Below, one piece after another: positions 15,511 to 25,053 of a DNA stretch of 64,000 nucleotides. How positions within the stretch are numbered: the first letter of the stretch is position 1; the number at the start of each line of letters is the position of its first letter. The position numbers were made by a program, and so were the translations under genes. The stretch lies in NCBI RefSeq assembly GCF_000685315.1, contig NZ_ARYM01000018.1:1-64000 (forward strand). The letters run 5' to 3'. Under the pieces are notes generated by a model, which saw nothing but the letters and a program-made list of their open reading frames with translations, did no database searches and was not told the DNA's origin. This stretch comes from Hyphomonas polymorpha PS728. GTDB lineage: Bacteria > Pseudomonadota > Alphaproteobacteria > Caulobacterales > Hyphomonadaceae.

Positions 15511-17895
15511 ATGCCCCTTTCCATCGATCAACTGAAAACCATCGAACAGCGCCTGCTCTGGCTTGCGGCCTGGACCGTTCACAACGCCAATCATCTTCGT
15601 GAGAAGGCCGACGATGATGTGAAGGTGGGCGGGCATCAGGCGAGCTGCGCCTCGATGGTGTCGATCATGACGGCGCTGTATTTCAATGTGCTGCGGCCGG
15701 AAGACCGGGTGGCCGTGAAGCCGCATGCCGCGCCGGTATTCCATGCGATGCATTATCTGATGGGCAGCCAGACGCGCGAAAAGCTGGAAAACTTCCGTGG
15801 GCTTGGCGGGGCGCAGTCCTACCCCTCCCGCACCAAGGACATTGATGACGTGGATTTCTCCACCGGTTCGGTTGGCCTTGGCGTGGCCCAAACCGCATTT
15901 GCATCGATCATTCAGGATTACCTCATCGCCCGTCCGTGGACGGATTTCGGGTCAGGCAAACGCCCCGCCGGCCGCATGGTGGCGCTGGTGGGTGACGCGG
16001 AACTGGATGAGGGCAATGTCTATGAATGCCTGCAGGAAGGCTGGAAACATGGCCTGCGCAACACCTGGTGGATCATCGACTATAATCGCCAGAGCCTCGA
16101 CGGGGTGGTGCATGAGGGGCTGTGGGCGAAGATCGAAGCGATCTTCAAGGCGTTCGGTTGGCGCGTGGAAGTGTTGCGCTTCGGCGCGCTGCAGCGGGCG
16201 GCCTTTGCTGAAGCAGGCGGTGAACGGCTGAAAACATGGATCGAGGCGTGCCCGAACTCTCTCTATTCGGCGCTGACCTTCATGGGCGGCGCAGCGTGGC
16301 GCAGAAGGCTGATGGATGATCTCGGCGATCAGGGAGATGTGGCCGCCCTGATCGAGCGCCGCTCGGACGCAGAGCTCAGTGATCTGATGAACAATCTGGG
16401 CGGGCAATGCCTTGAAACGCTGCTTGAAGCCTTCTCCCGCGCGGATGATGACCGCCCCACCGTGTTCCTGGCCTATACGATCAAGGGCTGGGGCACGCCG
16501 CTGGCCGGGCACAAGGACAACCATGCCGGCCTGATGACCAAGGCGCAGATGGCAGACTTCCAGAAATCCATGGGTGTGGCCGACGGCGAGGAATGGGAGC
16601 CCTTTGCAACGGTTGCCGAGCCCGGCGAGTTGCAGGTCGCGCTCGCGCAGGTGCCTTTCTTTGCCAAGGGCCCGCGCCGGTATTCAGCGCCGCGTGTTCC
16701 CTCCCCCGGCCCGGTATTTCTGGATGACGAAATGCTCTCGACCCAGGCGGGCCTTGGCAAGATCCTCGACGCGCTCGCCCGCGGCGACAGCGAACTTTCC
16801 CAGCGCATCCTGACGACCTCCCCGGATGTGACGGTTTCGACCAATCTCGGCGGCTGGGTGAACCGGCGCGGCCTGTTTGCCCGCGAAGCGAAGGAAGATA
16901 CCTTCCGTGAGGAGAGGATTCCTTCCGCGCAAAAATGGGCATTCTCTCCGGAAGGCCAGCATATCGAGCTGGGCATTGCAGAGATGAACCTTTTCCTGCT
17001 GCTGGGCGCGGCAGGCCTCTCCCACTCCCTGTTTGGCGAACGGCTCCTTCCGGTCGGGACGGTCTACGACCCCTTCGTGGCCCGGGGCCTCGATGCCATG
17101 AACTATGCCTGCTATCAGGACGCTCGCTTCATCATCGCGGGCACGCCTTCGGGCGTCACACTTGCCCCGGAGGGCGGCGCACACCAGTCCATCGGCGCGC
17201 AGCTGATCGGCATGAGCCAGGACGGCATCGTTTCGTTCGAGCCGGCATTCCTGGATGAGCTCTCGATCATCATGGACTGGAGCTTTGATTATCTCCAGCG
17301 CGACGGCGAAGGCGACCCGGACGAACGCACCTGGCTGCGCGATGAGACAGGCGGCTCGGTCTATCTGCGGCTTTCTACCCGGCCCGTGGAGCAGGTGCGC
17401 GCCTGGTCCCGCGAGGACGCCGCTTTCCGGCAGGGCGTGATCGATGGCGGCTACTGGCTGCGCAAACCCGGCCCGAATGCCGAAGTGATCATTGCCTATC
17501 AGGGGGTCATCGCGCCGGAAGCCATCAAGGCGGCCGCCCGCATCGGCGAAGCCCGGCGGGATATCGGAGTGCTGGCCGTCACGTCTGCCGACCGGCTGAA
17601 CTCGGGCTGGACCGCTGCCCGCCGGGCCCGCGCGCGCGGACAAAAGACTGCCCTCAGCCAGATCGAACGGTTGATGGAGAGTGTGCCGCGCCATGCGCAG
17701 CTGATCACAGTGACAGACGGGCACCCCGCAACGCTGGCCTGGATTGGCGGCGTGAAGGGCCATGCCGTGACGCCGCTGGGCGTTGAGCATTTCGGCCAGA
17801 CGGGCACAATCGCCGATCTTTACCGGCACTTCATGATTGATGCCGACGCGATCGTCTCGGCGGCCAGCCACCTGTCCCCCGGCAAGAGTCTTTAA
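15511..17895 (+). CDS. Orphan AceE-like ThDP enzyme (transketolase superfamily)
   Basis: A 794-residue thiamine-diphosphate enzyme resembling homodimeric pyruvate dehydrogenase E1 (AceE) but about 90 residues shorter. The N-terminal domain shows GGHQASCASM and FRGLGGAQSYP, and the ThDP/Mg motif GDAELDEGN-x-IIDYNRQSLDG near 160-190, where AceE has GDGEMDE. A central pyrimidine-binding-like domain (HIELGIAEMNLFLLLGAAG) and a C-terminal domain follow. No E2 or E3 gene is adjacent and no lipoyl domain is present, so its acceptor is unknown. Such proteins are usually annotated as transketolase in alphaproteobacteria; the true reaction is not settled. The Met at 15511 is chosen by family alignment, and no strong ribosome binding site precedes it. 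Confidence 0.75.
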   Translation: MPLSIDQLKTIEQRLLWLAAWTVHNANHLREKADDDVKVGGHQASCASMVSIMTALYFNVLRPEDRVAVKPHAAPVFHAMHYLMGSQTREKLENFRGLGGAQSYPSRTKDIDDVDFSTGSVGLGVAQTAFASIIQDYLIARPWTDFGSGKRPAGRMVALVGDAELDEGNVYECLQEGWKHGLRNTWWIIDYNRQSLDGVVHEGLWAKIEAIFKAFGWRVEVLRFGALQRAAFAEAGGERLKTWIEACPNSLYSALTFMGGAAWRRRLMDDLGDQGDVAALIERRSDAELSDLMNNLGGQCLETLLEAFSRADDDRPTVFLAYTIKGWGTPLAGHKDNHAGLMTKAQMADFQKSMGVADGEEWEPFATVAEPGELQVALAQVPFFAKGPRRYSAPRVPSPGPVFLDDEMLSTQAGLGKILDALARGDSELSQRILTTSPDVTVSTNLGGWVNRRGLFAREAKEDTFREERIPSAQKWAFSPEGQHIELGIAEMNLFLLLGAAGLSHSLFGERLLPVGTVYDPFVARGLDAMNYACYQDARFIIAGTPSGVTLAPEGGAHQSIGAQLIGMSQDGIVSFEPAFLDELSIIMDWSFDYLQRDGEGDPDERTWLRDETGGSVYLRLSTRPVEQVRAWSREDAAFRQGVIDGGYWLRKPGPNAEVIIAYQGVIAPEAIKAAARIGEARRDIGVLAVTSADRLNSGWTAARRARARGQKTALSQIERLMESVPRHAQLITVTDGHPATLAWIGGVKGHAVTPLGVEHFGQTGTIADLYRHFMIDADAIVSAASHLSPGKSL

Positions 17896-18023
17896 GCCCT
17901 CAAGGGCCCATCCTGTTGCAGACAGGGCAGATATGCTGAAACTTTCTTGCGCTCGGGAGAAGAATTCACGCGTTAAAACAACGTGATATTTACCGGTTCA
18001 TCATAAACCAGGAGTTGGAGCTG

Positions 18024-19838
18024 GTGCGGTTTATGATGATCTGCCTAAGGATAAAATCAGGCCTTTGGGCAGCCGCCGTCTGCGCGGCGCTAGGATGGCT
18101 GTTGCTACCGCTTGCGGCCTTTGCCGGCGAACCCCTCCGCGCGATGGACATAGCCGGCCTGCCGACCGACGCGGCGTTCACCCCCACTTTCCAGTTTGCT
18201 GAGGACATAGACCCTGCCCGCGCGCCTGAAGATGTGATCGCATCTGCTGGCACACTGGATTTCAAGCCAGCAAGTAGCAGGATACCCCAATTTTCCGCCT
18301 GGCAGAGCGATGTATGGCTTCGCTTTGCGCTGAAGAATTCCAGTTCGGATGTGCAGTCCGCAAAGTTTGCCCTGCGGTTTCCCTATCTGCAGCGCACCGA
18401 TCTTTTTGAAGTACATTCTGACGGCAGTCTGCACCAGAGCACTGCAGGATCTGCAGTTGCGGTTACGGGCACCGGCGTCGCAGCGGCCTATCCCGCTTAT
18501 CATCTGCTTGTGCCCCCCGGCGAAAGCAGGGAATATTTTGTCCGGGTACGCAGCTCCTCCCTGATCGTTCTGCCGGTGATTATTGCCTCAGAAGCCAATT
18601 TTGCGCGCCGCATCGCCTTGGAAACGCTGGTCTGGAGCCTGATTATCGGCGCGGCCCTCTCCTTTGCGGTCTATGCGGGCTCCATGTCGTTTGCGGCAGC
18701 CAACGGATCATTTCGCATCTACATCTGCTTTGCCCTCTCGGTGGCGATCTATATCCTGCTTTCTTCAGGGCTCGTCACCGCGATTTTCGGCATGCACTTG
18801 CATTTCAATTTCGGCCGGATCGTGTTTTTCACGCAGGCAATGATGATGGCCTTCGGCACCATGTTCATCATGGTGTTTCTCGGCATGGAGAAGCAGGCGC
18901 CGCGCCTTTATCGTATATTCTATGCTATTGCCTTCATCAGTGCACTGACCGCCATAAGCGCGGGCCTTCCCTCCTGGATCGGGCGAACCAGCTTTTACAT
19001 CGCCACCGGAGCAGGTCCTGTCATTCTGGTGGCCGGGTTGGCGATCATGGCGTCGAGCGGGGTTGCGGGAGCACGCAGCGCGTTGATCGCCTGGCTGCCC
19101 TGCCTGCTGGCAACGGTATGGATTCACCTGCGCATGGCGGGCGTGACGCCCTATCTGCCGATCAACCTGTTCCTGCTGCCGCTCGCCTTTGCCTTCATGC
19201 TGGCCTATCTGAGCGCGGTGCTGGGCGGTCAGGCGCGGCAGGCCGAGTTCTGGTCAAACTCAGATGCAATGACCGGCCTTGGCAACCGGCGTCTGCTGGA
19301 CCGGATCTGCGAACTGGAAAACCGCCAGACAAGCGAACGCTACAGCGCCGCCGTCGCGATTGATCTCGACAATTTCCGGCTGATCAATGAAACCTTTGGC
19401 CATACGGCTGGCGATGCCGTCCTCGTGTCGATGGCCGAAAAGCTGCGAGTGCACTTTGGCGGCCGGGGCGATATTTTCCGGACAGGCGGGGACGAATTCC
19501 TGATCCTCGGATACCACTGGCAGAGCCGAATGGACATCATCACCCAGGCCAACACCTTCCTGCAATCGGCCCAGGCCGCCCTGCAGCATGAGGGAAATTA
19601 CATCAACGTGGGCGCGAGTATCGGCATCGCCTTCCACGATCACCGGACGGGCTTTGCTGGCATGCTGCGCCAGGCCGACGCAGAGCTATACCATGTGAAA
19701 TCGTCCGGACGCGGCGTAATCCGCATCGCAGACCAGCGCAAACGCGATCGCCGCCGCAGCGAACCGGTTATCTTTGCCGACAATGATGACACTGAAGAAC
19801 GCGTTGCCCGGATGTTCGGCACATCTAACCGGAACTGA
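18024..19838 (+). CDS. 7TM-DISM sensor diguanylate cyclase (GGDEF)
   Basis: A membrane sensor predicted to make cyclic di-GMP. After a signal peptide, residues about 40-190 form a periplasmic 7TMR-DISMED2-like domain that probably binds a ligand; seven hydrophobic helices follow (about 195-400); the C-terminal GGDEF domain carries an intact GGDEF motif at residues 488-492. The usual inhibitory RxxD site is missing: the aligned residues are GRGD with no Arg in position, so feedback inhibition is not expected. There is no EAL domain. GTG at 18024 has an AGGAG site nine bases upstream; TTG at 18015 or ATG at 18033 are alternatives. Confidence 0.85.
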   Translation: MRFMMICLRIKSGLWAAAVCAALGWLLLPLAAFAGEPLRAMDIAGLPTDAAFTPTFQFAEDIDPARAPEDVIASAGTLDFKPASSRIPQFSAWQSDVWLRFALKNSSSDVQSAKFALRFPYLQRTDLFEVHSDGSLHQSTAGSAVAVTGTGVAAAYPAYHLLVPPGESREYFVRVRSSSLIVLPVIIASEANFARRIALETLVWSLIIGAALSFAVYAGSMSFAAANGSFRIYICFALSVAIYILLSSGLVTAIFGMHLHFNFGRIVFFTQAMMMAFGTMFIMVFLGMEKQAPRLYRIFYAIAFISALTAISAGLPSWIGRTSFYIATGAGPVILVAGLAIMASSGVAGARSALIAWLPCLLATVWIHLRMAGVTPYLPINLFLLPLAFAFMLAYLSAVLGGQARQAEFWSNSDAMTGLGNRRLLDRICELENRQTSERYSAAVAIDLDNFRLINETFGHTAGDAVLVSMAEKLRVHFGGRGDIFRTGGDEFLILGYHWQSRMDIITQANTFLQSAQAALQHEGNYINVGASIGIAFHDHRTGFAGMLRQADAELYHVKSSGRGVIRIADQRKRDRRRSEPVIFADNDDTEERVARMFGTSNRN

Positions 19839-19853
19839 ATCGGCGCGCGGCGT

Positions 19854-20696
19854 CTAGACCAGAATTTCGTAGAGATCCGTTCTCCGGTCACGGAAGAAAC
19901 CCCACGCAGCCCTTGCCCGGTCGACATGGTCCAGATCAAAGGTGGCAAGGATCACGCCCTCCTGATCGCGGTCCATATCCGTGACGATCTCACCTGTCTC
20001 GTCGGTGATGAAGCTGGTCCCGTAGAAAACCTGCCCTTGCTCGTTGCCCACACGGTTTGCTGCGACGACGGGAATGACATTCGCAACAGCGTGCCCCTGC
20101 ATGCCCCGGCGCCAGCGCGCGGCGGTATCGAGGGAAGCGTCCTGCGGCTCGGCGCCAATCGCGGTGGGATAGAGCAGCACATCGGCGCCCATAAGCGCCA
20201 TTGAGCGGGCCGCCTCCGGGAACCACTGGTCCCAGCAGATGCCGACGCCAATGCGGCCCTTCATCGTGTTCCACACGCGGAAGCCGGTATCACCCGGCCG
20301 GAAGTAGAATTTTTCCTGATAGCCCGGCCCATCAGGAATATGGCTTTTGCGATAGACGCCAAGCGGCGTTCCATCCGCATCGATCACCACGATGGAGTTG
20401 AAATAGAGCGGGCCTTCCTTCTCATAGATCGAGACCGGAATAACCACCCCAAGTTCTGCAGCAAGCTCCGAGAGCTGATGAACGGCCGGATGCTCCTGCC
20501 ATTCGATCGCGCGGGCGAAATGCTCTTCTTCCTGCGTCTTGCAGAAATAATAGCCGCAGAAAAGCTCCGGAGGCAGAATGACATCTGCGCCTTTGGCGGC
20601 GGCATCGCGAACGAAACCGGCAACCCGGTCGATATTTTGCTGAGCATCATCGGTGGGCGTGAACTGGATGGCGGCGAGCGTGATCTTGCGGGTCAT
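19854..20696 (-). CDS. aguB: N-carbamoylputrescine amidase
   Basis: Hydrolyses N-carbamoylputrescine to putrescine, CO2 and ammonia, the second step after agmatine deiminase. The 280-residue nitrilase-superfamily protein has the full triad: Glu44 (PPELF), Lys117 (YRKSHIP) and Cys154 (GICWDQWFPE). The FCGYYF stretch next to Glu44 and the overall length match plant and bacterial carbamoylputrescine amidases. It is 16 bases downstream of aguA on the same strand, so the two form an operon that converts agmatine to putrescine. No arginine decarboxylase to supply agmatine is present in the window, and the substrate could also be imported. Confidence 0.9.
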   Translation of the reverse strand: MTRKITLAAIQFTPTDDAQQNIDRVAGFVRDAAAKGADVILPPELFCGYYFCKTQEEEHFARAIEWQEHPAVHQLSELAAELGVVIPVSIYEKEGPLYFNSIVVIDADGTPLGVYRKSHIPDGPGYQEKFYFRPGDTGFRVWNTMKGRIGVGICWDQWFPEAARSMALMGADVLLYPTAIGAEPQDASLDTAARWRRGMQGHAVANVIPVVAANRVGNEQGQVFYGTSFITDETGEIVTDMDRDQEGVILATFDLDHVDRARAAWGFFRDRRTDLYEILV

Positions 20697-20712
20697 GGGC
20701 AGAGCCTCCTTC

Positions 20713-21696
20713 TCAGGCGGGGATTTCGCGGGTCATGCAGTGGAAGCTTCCACCGCCCGCCAGAATGGCGCGCGCTGGCAGGCCGATGACTTCGCGGCCC
20801 GGAAACAGCGCCTTGAGTTCAGACAGGGCCACCGCCGAGAAGCGGTCTTCATAGATTGGCACCAGCACGGCGCGGTTGGTAATCGTGAAGTTCATATGGC
20901 TTGCCGGAACCGGTACGCCATCCCCGAAATGCACAAAGCCCGGCGAGGGTATGCTCGACACCATCAGGCCATGGGACACGAGCGTCCGCTCTATCTCCTG
21001 CAGGGTCTCGGCATTGGGGTCGTTCTGATCAGAAGGATGCTGGCAAAGCACATGGCCCGGCGCGATGAAGCGCGCGATGTTATCGACATGGCCATCGGTA
21101 TGATCGTTCATCAGGCCATCCCCCAGCCAGATGAACTCGTCCACGCCGAGGGCGGCTGTCAGGCTCGCCTCGATCTCCGCCTGGGCAAGGTGGGGGTTGC
21201 GATTGGGGTTGAGCAGGCATTGGCGGGTTGTCAGCAGACGGCCTTCGCCGTCCGCATCGATGCCGCCGCCTTCCAGGATCATGGCATGGCGGCGCATGGG
21301 CAGGCCTTCGACGCCGGCAACAGCGCCGGCCGTCTCGGTGTCGCCGTCCATCAGGTATTTTCCGCCCCAGCCGTTGAAGCGGAACACCTGTGCCTGGCGG
21401 GAAGCGCCGGCGCCGGTCACGATCGGGCCGGTATCCCGCAGCCAGATGTCGCCGGTCGGGATCTCGACGATCTCCCCTGCCCCGCCGGTGGCGAGCCGCG
21501 CAGAGGCGGCCGCCTCCCGTGATCCACAGGCGATCTTCACTGGGACGTATTCAGCCGCCTTGCGGATGAAGGCGGAAACTTCCGACCGGGCCGCTGTCAG
21601 GTCGCCGCCCCATTCCTCGGCAAGGCGGGGCCAGCCGGCCCAGAGGGCCGCTTGCGGGGCCCATTCGGGCGGAAGATGCAGGGTTGTATCAGTCAT
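20713..21696 (-). CDS. aguA: Agmatine deiminase
   Basis: Converts agmatine to N-carbamoylputrescine and ammonia. The 327-residue protein belongs to the guanidino-modifying pentein family: the GGGIDADGEGRLLTT segment is in the middle, the NDHTDGHVDN segment contributes Asp and His, and the catalytic Cys is at residue 320 in GGGSFHCMTREIP, close to the C-terminus. It leads a two-gene operon with aguB. Together with the ornithine decarboxylase at 12.5 kb, the window encodes two independent ways to form putrescine, which suggests a strong need for polyamines. No regulator of the agu genes is adjacent. Confidence 0.9.
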   Translation of the reverse strand: MTDTTLHLPPEWAPQAALWAGWPRLAEEWGGDLTAARSEVSAFIRKAAEYVPVKIACGSREAAASARLATGGAGEIVEIPTGDIWLRDTGPIVTGAGASRQAQVFRFNGWGGKYLMDGDTETAGAVAGVEGLPMRRHAMILEGGGIDADGEGRLLTTRQCLLNPNRNPHLAQAEIEASLTAALGVDEFIWLGDGLMNDHTDGHVDNIARFIAPGHVLCQHPSDQNDPNAETLQEIERTLVSHGLMVSSIPSPGFVHFGDGVPVPASHMNFTITNRAVLVPIYEDRFSAVALSELKALFPGREVIGLPARAILAGGGSFHCMTREIPA

Positions 21697-21730
21697 GTCA
21701 TCCGGGCCTTGCCACAGCTTGGGTCAAACG

Positions 21731-21758
21731 AAAAGGGCGGCCCCGAAAGACCGCCCCC
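21731..21758 (-). terminator. Rho-independent terminator after the TonB receptor
   Basis: On the minus strand GGGCGGTC and GGCCGCCC form a GC-rich stem with a TTTC-containing loop, followed immediately by TTTT. It sits 30 bases beyond the receptor stop codon and separates it from aguA. Confidence 0.75.
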
Positions 21759-21788
21759 TCATATAGTGAGCCTTCAGCGAATTTCCGC

Positions 21789-24700
21789 TTAGAAGGTGTA
21801 TTTCAGGCCGAGGCGAACCTGCCAGAGCGAAGCCGAGTTGATCGCCGAAGCGTTGTCGACCGCCGGGCTGAACGAAGTGACGATCAGGCGGCCCTGTGCG
21901 TCGATTCCGCTGATTCCGTACAGCTGGGCGTTGCCGGGGAAGCCATGCTCTTTCATCACGCCCCAGTCATCGTTCAGCAGGTTGCCGACATTGCGGATGA
22001 CCATGAATGCTTCGGTGCGGTCATCAGCGCGCAGGCCCGGGAACTCCTGGGCGAGACGGATGTCGAAGCGCGAGCGCCACGGATCGGTCTGCGAGTTACG
22101 GTCAGCGATCGTACCGCGCATCGCGCTCAGGTCGCTGTTGCTGTTGATGTAGTTCACGAGGTTCTGCACAGCCGTGGCATTGGACGACGGCGACAGAACC
22201 GGGTCGTTCACGCCGGTCGGGATGTAGGCCAGGTTACGAGCGGAGTTGTTGCCCACAGTGAACGCGTTGGTGCTGCCAATCGTGTAGCTGTAAGGCGCGC
22301 CTTCGTTGGCCGTTGCGAACAGCGATGCCTTCGTGGCGAAGTTCTTGATGAACTCTTTACGGAGGTTCAGGTTGAACGTGAACCGGTGCGGGATCACGTA
22401 GTCGCTGTTGCCGAGGTCCATGTTCACCGGATCGAAGGTCTGGACGTTCGACCAGTTCGAGAAGGCCACCGATGAAGTCATCGGGTTGACGTCCTTGGCC
22501 TGGGTGAAGGCGTAGCCAGCGGTCCAGTCGATGCCGTTGCCATAGTCTTTCGACAGGCCAACCGACACAGTGCGTGCCCAGCCTTTTTCTTCGGCATTGG
22601 TGAGCAGGAAGTCGTTCGTGTTGCCCGTATAGACCGGGCGGCCATCCGCTGCGGTCCGGGTCTGGGTGAACGAGATCGGCAGGACGTAAGCGGCTTCGTT
22701 CGTTTTCGACACGAGGAAGTCGAGCATCAGGCGCCAGTCATCACCATACCAGGCATCTGCCGAACCGAAGTCGATCACGGTGCCGAGGGCAGCTTTCCAC
22801 TCGGACGGGATTTCGAAATCAGGGTCGAGCGCATTGACCGGGCCCGCACCAGCCGACGCATTTGCGGCAGCCATGGCCGCAATCGCTTCGTCAGGCACAG
22901 TGAAGAAGGGATCGCCACTGCCGAAGGTGAAGGTGCTGAGGTTTCTGTTGCGAACGCGGTAATCGAACAGTGTCACGCCGTTGTTGGAGTAGTTGTTCGA
23001 GATCCAGACGTTCGGGTTGCCGCCCGAATAGAGACCGATGCCGCCATGGAAGCGGATGTCGTTCGTGTAGTCATACTTGAACCCAAGACGCGGCTGCAGA
23101 AGGTCGCGGCCATCCATCGTGGCATTGTTGGCGAAGCCGTAAGCCGTCTGGAAACGCGGGTTAAGCAGCGGCTCGTCGCCCGAGGTGTAGGTGTCGTAGC
23201 GCAGACCGGCCGTCAGTTCGAGGGCGGGCGTGACCTGCCATTTGTCCTGCAGGTAGAAGGTATTGATCTCATAGCCGAACTGGGCGGCGCCGTCGTTTGG
23301 ATTGTTGGTGCCGGCGGCGTTCTGATAGCGGAAGTCGTCGATGTTTCCGGCTGCGAAATCGGAGATGCCGGTGATGCCGCCGTTGGCGAACTGACCGAAG
23401 ATCCAAAGGCCACGCGTTCTCTGGATGAAGGCGTTGAACACATCGAGTTCTTCACGCTCCGCGCCGAAGGTCAGGCGGTGGTCGCCAAGCTGCCAGTTGG
23501 CTTTGGCCTTGTAGACGTCGGAGGTGTAGATCAGGTCGTTGAAGTGACGGCTGTCATCGGCGCCGAGATAGATGGTGGACGTGCCACCAGCCGTGTTCGG
23601 CACGATGACCTGAACTTCGCCCCAGCCGCTATTGCCGACAACCGGGTCTGCGACAGCGTCAAACTCGACGCGGGTAAAACGCAGCTCGGTGTTGAAATTG
23701 TCGGTCCAGTCAGAGTTCAGCGAGGCGGAATAGCTCTCGAGCAGGCCGCCGCGCTTATAGAAGTGGTTGCCATCGGAAACCTGCGTCGTACTGGAGTCAG
23801 ACGGGTTGAAGTTGAAGGCTTCATTCTTGGTGTAGGAAACAGCGGCACGCTGACGGTCCGTGATGTTCCAGTCCAGTTTTGCAAAGATTTTCTCGTCTTC
23901 GACCGGGATGGAGGTCGGGATACCGCCGGCTTCGTAGCCGTACTGGTTCACGGCGATGTCGATGACCTGCTGGTACACAGCCGGGTCGACGCGGGCGAAC
24001 GCCGGGGAGTTGTCGAACTGGTTGACCGCTTCATTCTTCTCGTAGGAGCCGAAGAAGAACAGCTTGTCCTGGATGATCGGGCCGCCGATGTTGAAGCCGT
24101 AGCGCTTGTCTTCAAAATCCTGGGTGGCAATCTTGTTGCCTTCCACGGAGTCGCCGCGCAGGTCCTGGTTGGTGTAGTCGAAGAACAGGCCCCCATGGAA
24201 GGAGTTGGTGCCCGACTTGGTGACGGCGTTGATGTTACAGGCGGTGAACAGGCCGTATTCAACGTCGAACGGCGCCAGCTCGACCGACACTTGCTGGATC
24301 GAGTCATAGCTGAACGGCATGCTCTCGGTCGGGTAACCGTTCGAGTTCAGGCCGAAGCTGTCGGAGAGGCGGGCGCCATCAACGGTCAGCGAGTTGTAGC
24401 GCGGGTTGGCGCCTGCGCAGCTGATGGCATCCACGAAACCATCATCGATGTAGATGCGCGGGTCGAGACGCAGGGCATCTTTCAGGTCGCGCGAGATGGC
24501 CGGAATGTTTTCAAGGGTGTCGAGGTTGTAGGAGCTGGACGGGCCGGTTGCGACGTTGGCGATGGCAGCAGAGCCGGTCACCACAACCGTGTCGAGACGG
24601 GCGGTGTCGTCGGCAGCAGCCGTCACGATGTTAACCACGGAGGTTTCACCCAGACCGGTGTACACGTTCTCGACGCGGCTTGTGACGACGTCATTGCCAG

Positions 24701-24959
24701 AGACGGTGAAGCTGAACGGACCGCCGATACGCAGGTTCTGCACCGTGTAGAGGCCGTTCGAACCGGTGGTAGCAGTCGTAACCGTACCCGTGGGCTGGTG
24801 AACGACGGTAACGGTGGCGCCAGCAACAGGCTGTCCTGCCGAATCCGTTACGACACCGCGAGCGTCAGACGTGGTTACCTGAGCGTAGACGGCAGCCACC
24901 GGCGCCAGGGCCGCGAGCGCTGCAATCGATGCGCTACGCGCAAAGAAATTCTTGATCAT
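21789..24959 (-). CDS. TonB-dependent receptor, Oar-like with carboxypeptidase-regulatory domain
   Basis: An outer-membrane receptor of 1056 residues. After a cleavable signal peptide (to about AQ-27) there is an Ig-like carboxypeptidase-regulatory domain (about 30-120, DSAGQPVAGATVTV), then a plug domain (SSYNLDTLENIPAISRDLKDALR, about 143-260) and a long beta-barrel ending in the aromatic C-terminus LKYTF typical of BAM substrates. This architecture matches Oar-like receptors, whose ligands are usually unknown. A near-consensus Pho box lies 76 bases upstream, so the ligand may be a phosphate-containing compound imported during phosphate starvation. The gene is monocistronic between that site and a terminator. 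Confidence 0.85.
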   Translation of the reverse strand: MIKNFFARSASIAALAALAPVAAVYAQVTTSDARGVVTDSAGQPVAGATVTVVHQPTGTVTTATTGSNGLYTVQNLRIGGPFSFTVSGNDVVTSRVENVYTGLGETSVVNIVTAAADDTARLDTVVVTGSAAIANVATGPSSSYNLDTLENIPAISRDLKDALRLDPRIYIDDGFVDAISCAGANPRYNSLTVDGARLSDSFGLNSNGYPTESMPFSYDSIQQVSVELAPFDVEYGLFTACNINAVTKSGTNSFHGGLFFDYTNQDLRGDSVEGNKIATQDFEDKRYGFNIGGPIIQDKLFFFGSYEKNEAVNQFDNSPAFARVDPAVYQQVIDIAVNQYGYEAGGIPTSIPVEDEKIFAKLDWNITDRQRAAVSYTKNEAFNFNPSDSSTTQVSDGNHFYKRGGLLESYSASLNSDWTDNFNTELRFTRVEFDAVADPVVGNSGWGEVQVIVPNTAGGTSTIYLGADDSRHFNDLIYTSDVYKAKANWQLGDHRLTFGAEREELDVFNAFIQRTRGLWIFGQFANGGITGISDFAAGNIDDFRYQNAAGTNNPNDGAAQFGYEINTFYLQDKWQVTPALELTAGLRYDTYTSGDEPLLNPRFQTAYGFANNATMDGRDLLQPRLGFKYDYTNDIRFHGGIGLYSGGNPNVWISNNYSNNGVTLFDYRVRNRNLSTFTFGSGDPFFTVPDEAIAAMAAANASAGAGPVNALDPDFEIPSEWKAALGTVIDFGSADAWYGDDWRLMLDFLVSKTNEAAYVLPISFTQTRTAADGRPVYTGNTNDFLLTNAEEKGWARTVSVGLSKDYGNGIDWTAGYAFTQAKDVNPMTSSVAFSNWSNVQTFDPVNMDLGNSDYVIPHRFTFNLNLRKEFIKNFATKASLFATANEGAPYSYTIGSTNAFTVGNNSARNLAYIPTGVNDPVLSPSSNATAVQNLVNYINSNSDLSAMRGTIADRNSQTDPWRSRFDIRLAQEFPGLRADDRTEAFMVIRNVGNLLNDDWGVMKEHGFPGNAQLYGISGIDAQGRLIVTSFSPAVDNASAINSASLWQVRLGLKYTF

Positions 24960-25035
24960 TTGGATTTCCCCGAATTTCGACCATCACCACAGCCCCCTCG
25001 CGAGACCGGGTTTGGCGAGGCCTTAACCCCGCTGA

Positions 25036-25053
25036 GTGACAGATTAGTGACAA
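25036..25053 (-). promoter_or_regulatory. Candidate Pho box upstream of the TonB receptor
   Basis: On the minus strand it reads TTGTCACTAATCTGTCAC: two TGTCAC half-sites in direct repeat with 11-base periodicity, very close to the PhoB consensus CTGTCATAWAWCTGTCAY. It is 76 bases upstream of the receptor start. It is the stronger of the two Pho boxes seen in this window. Confidence 0.65.
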
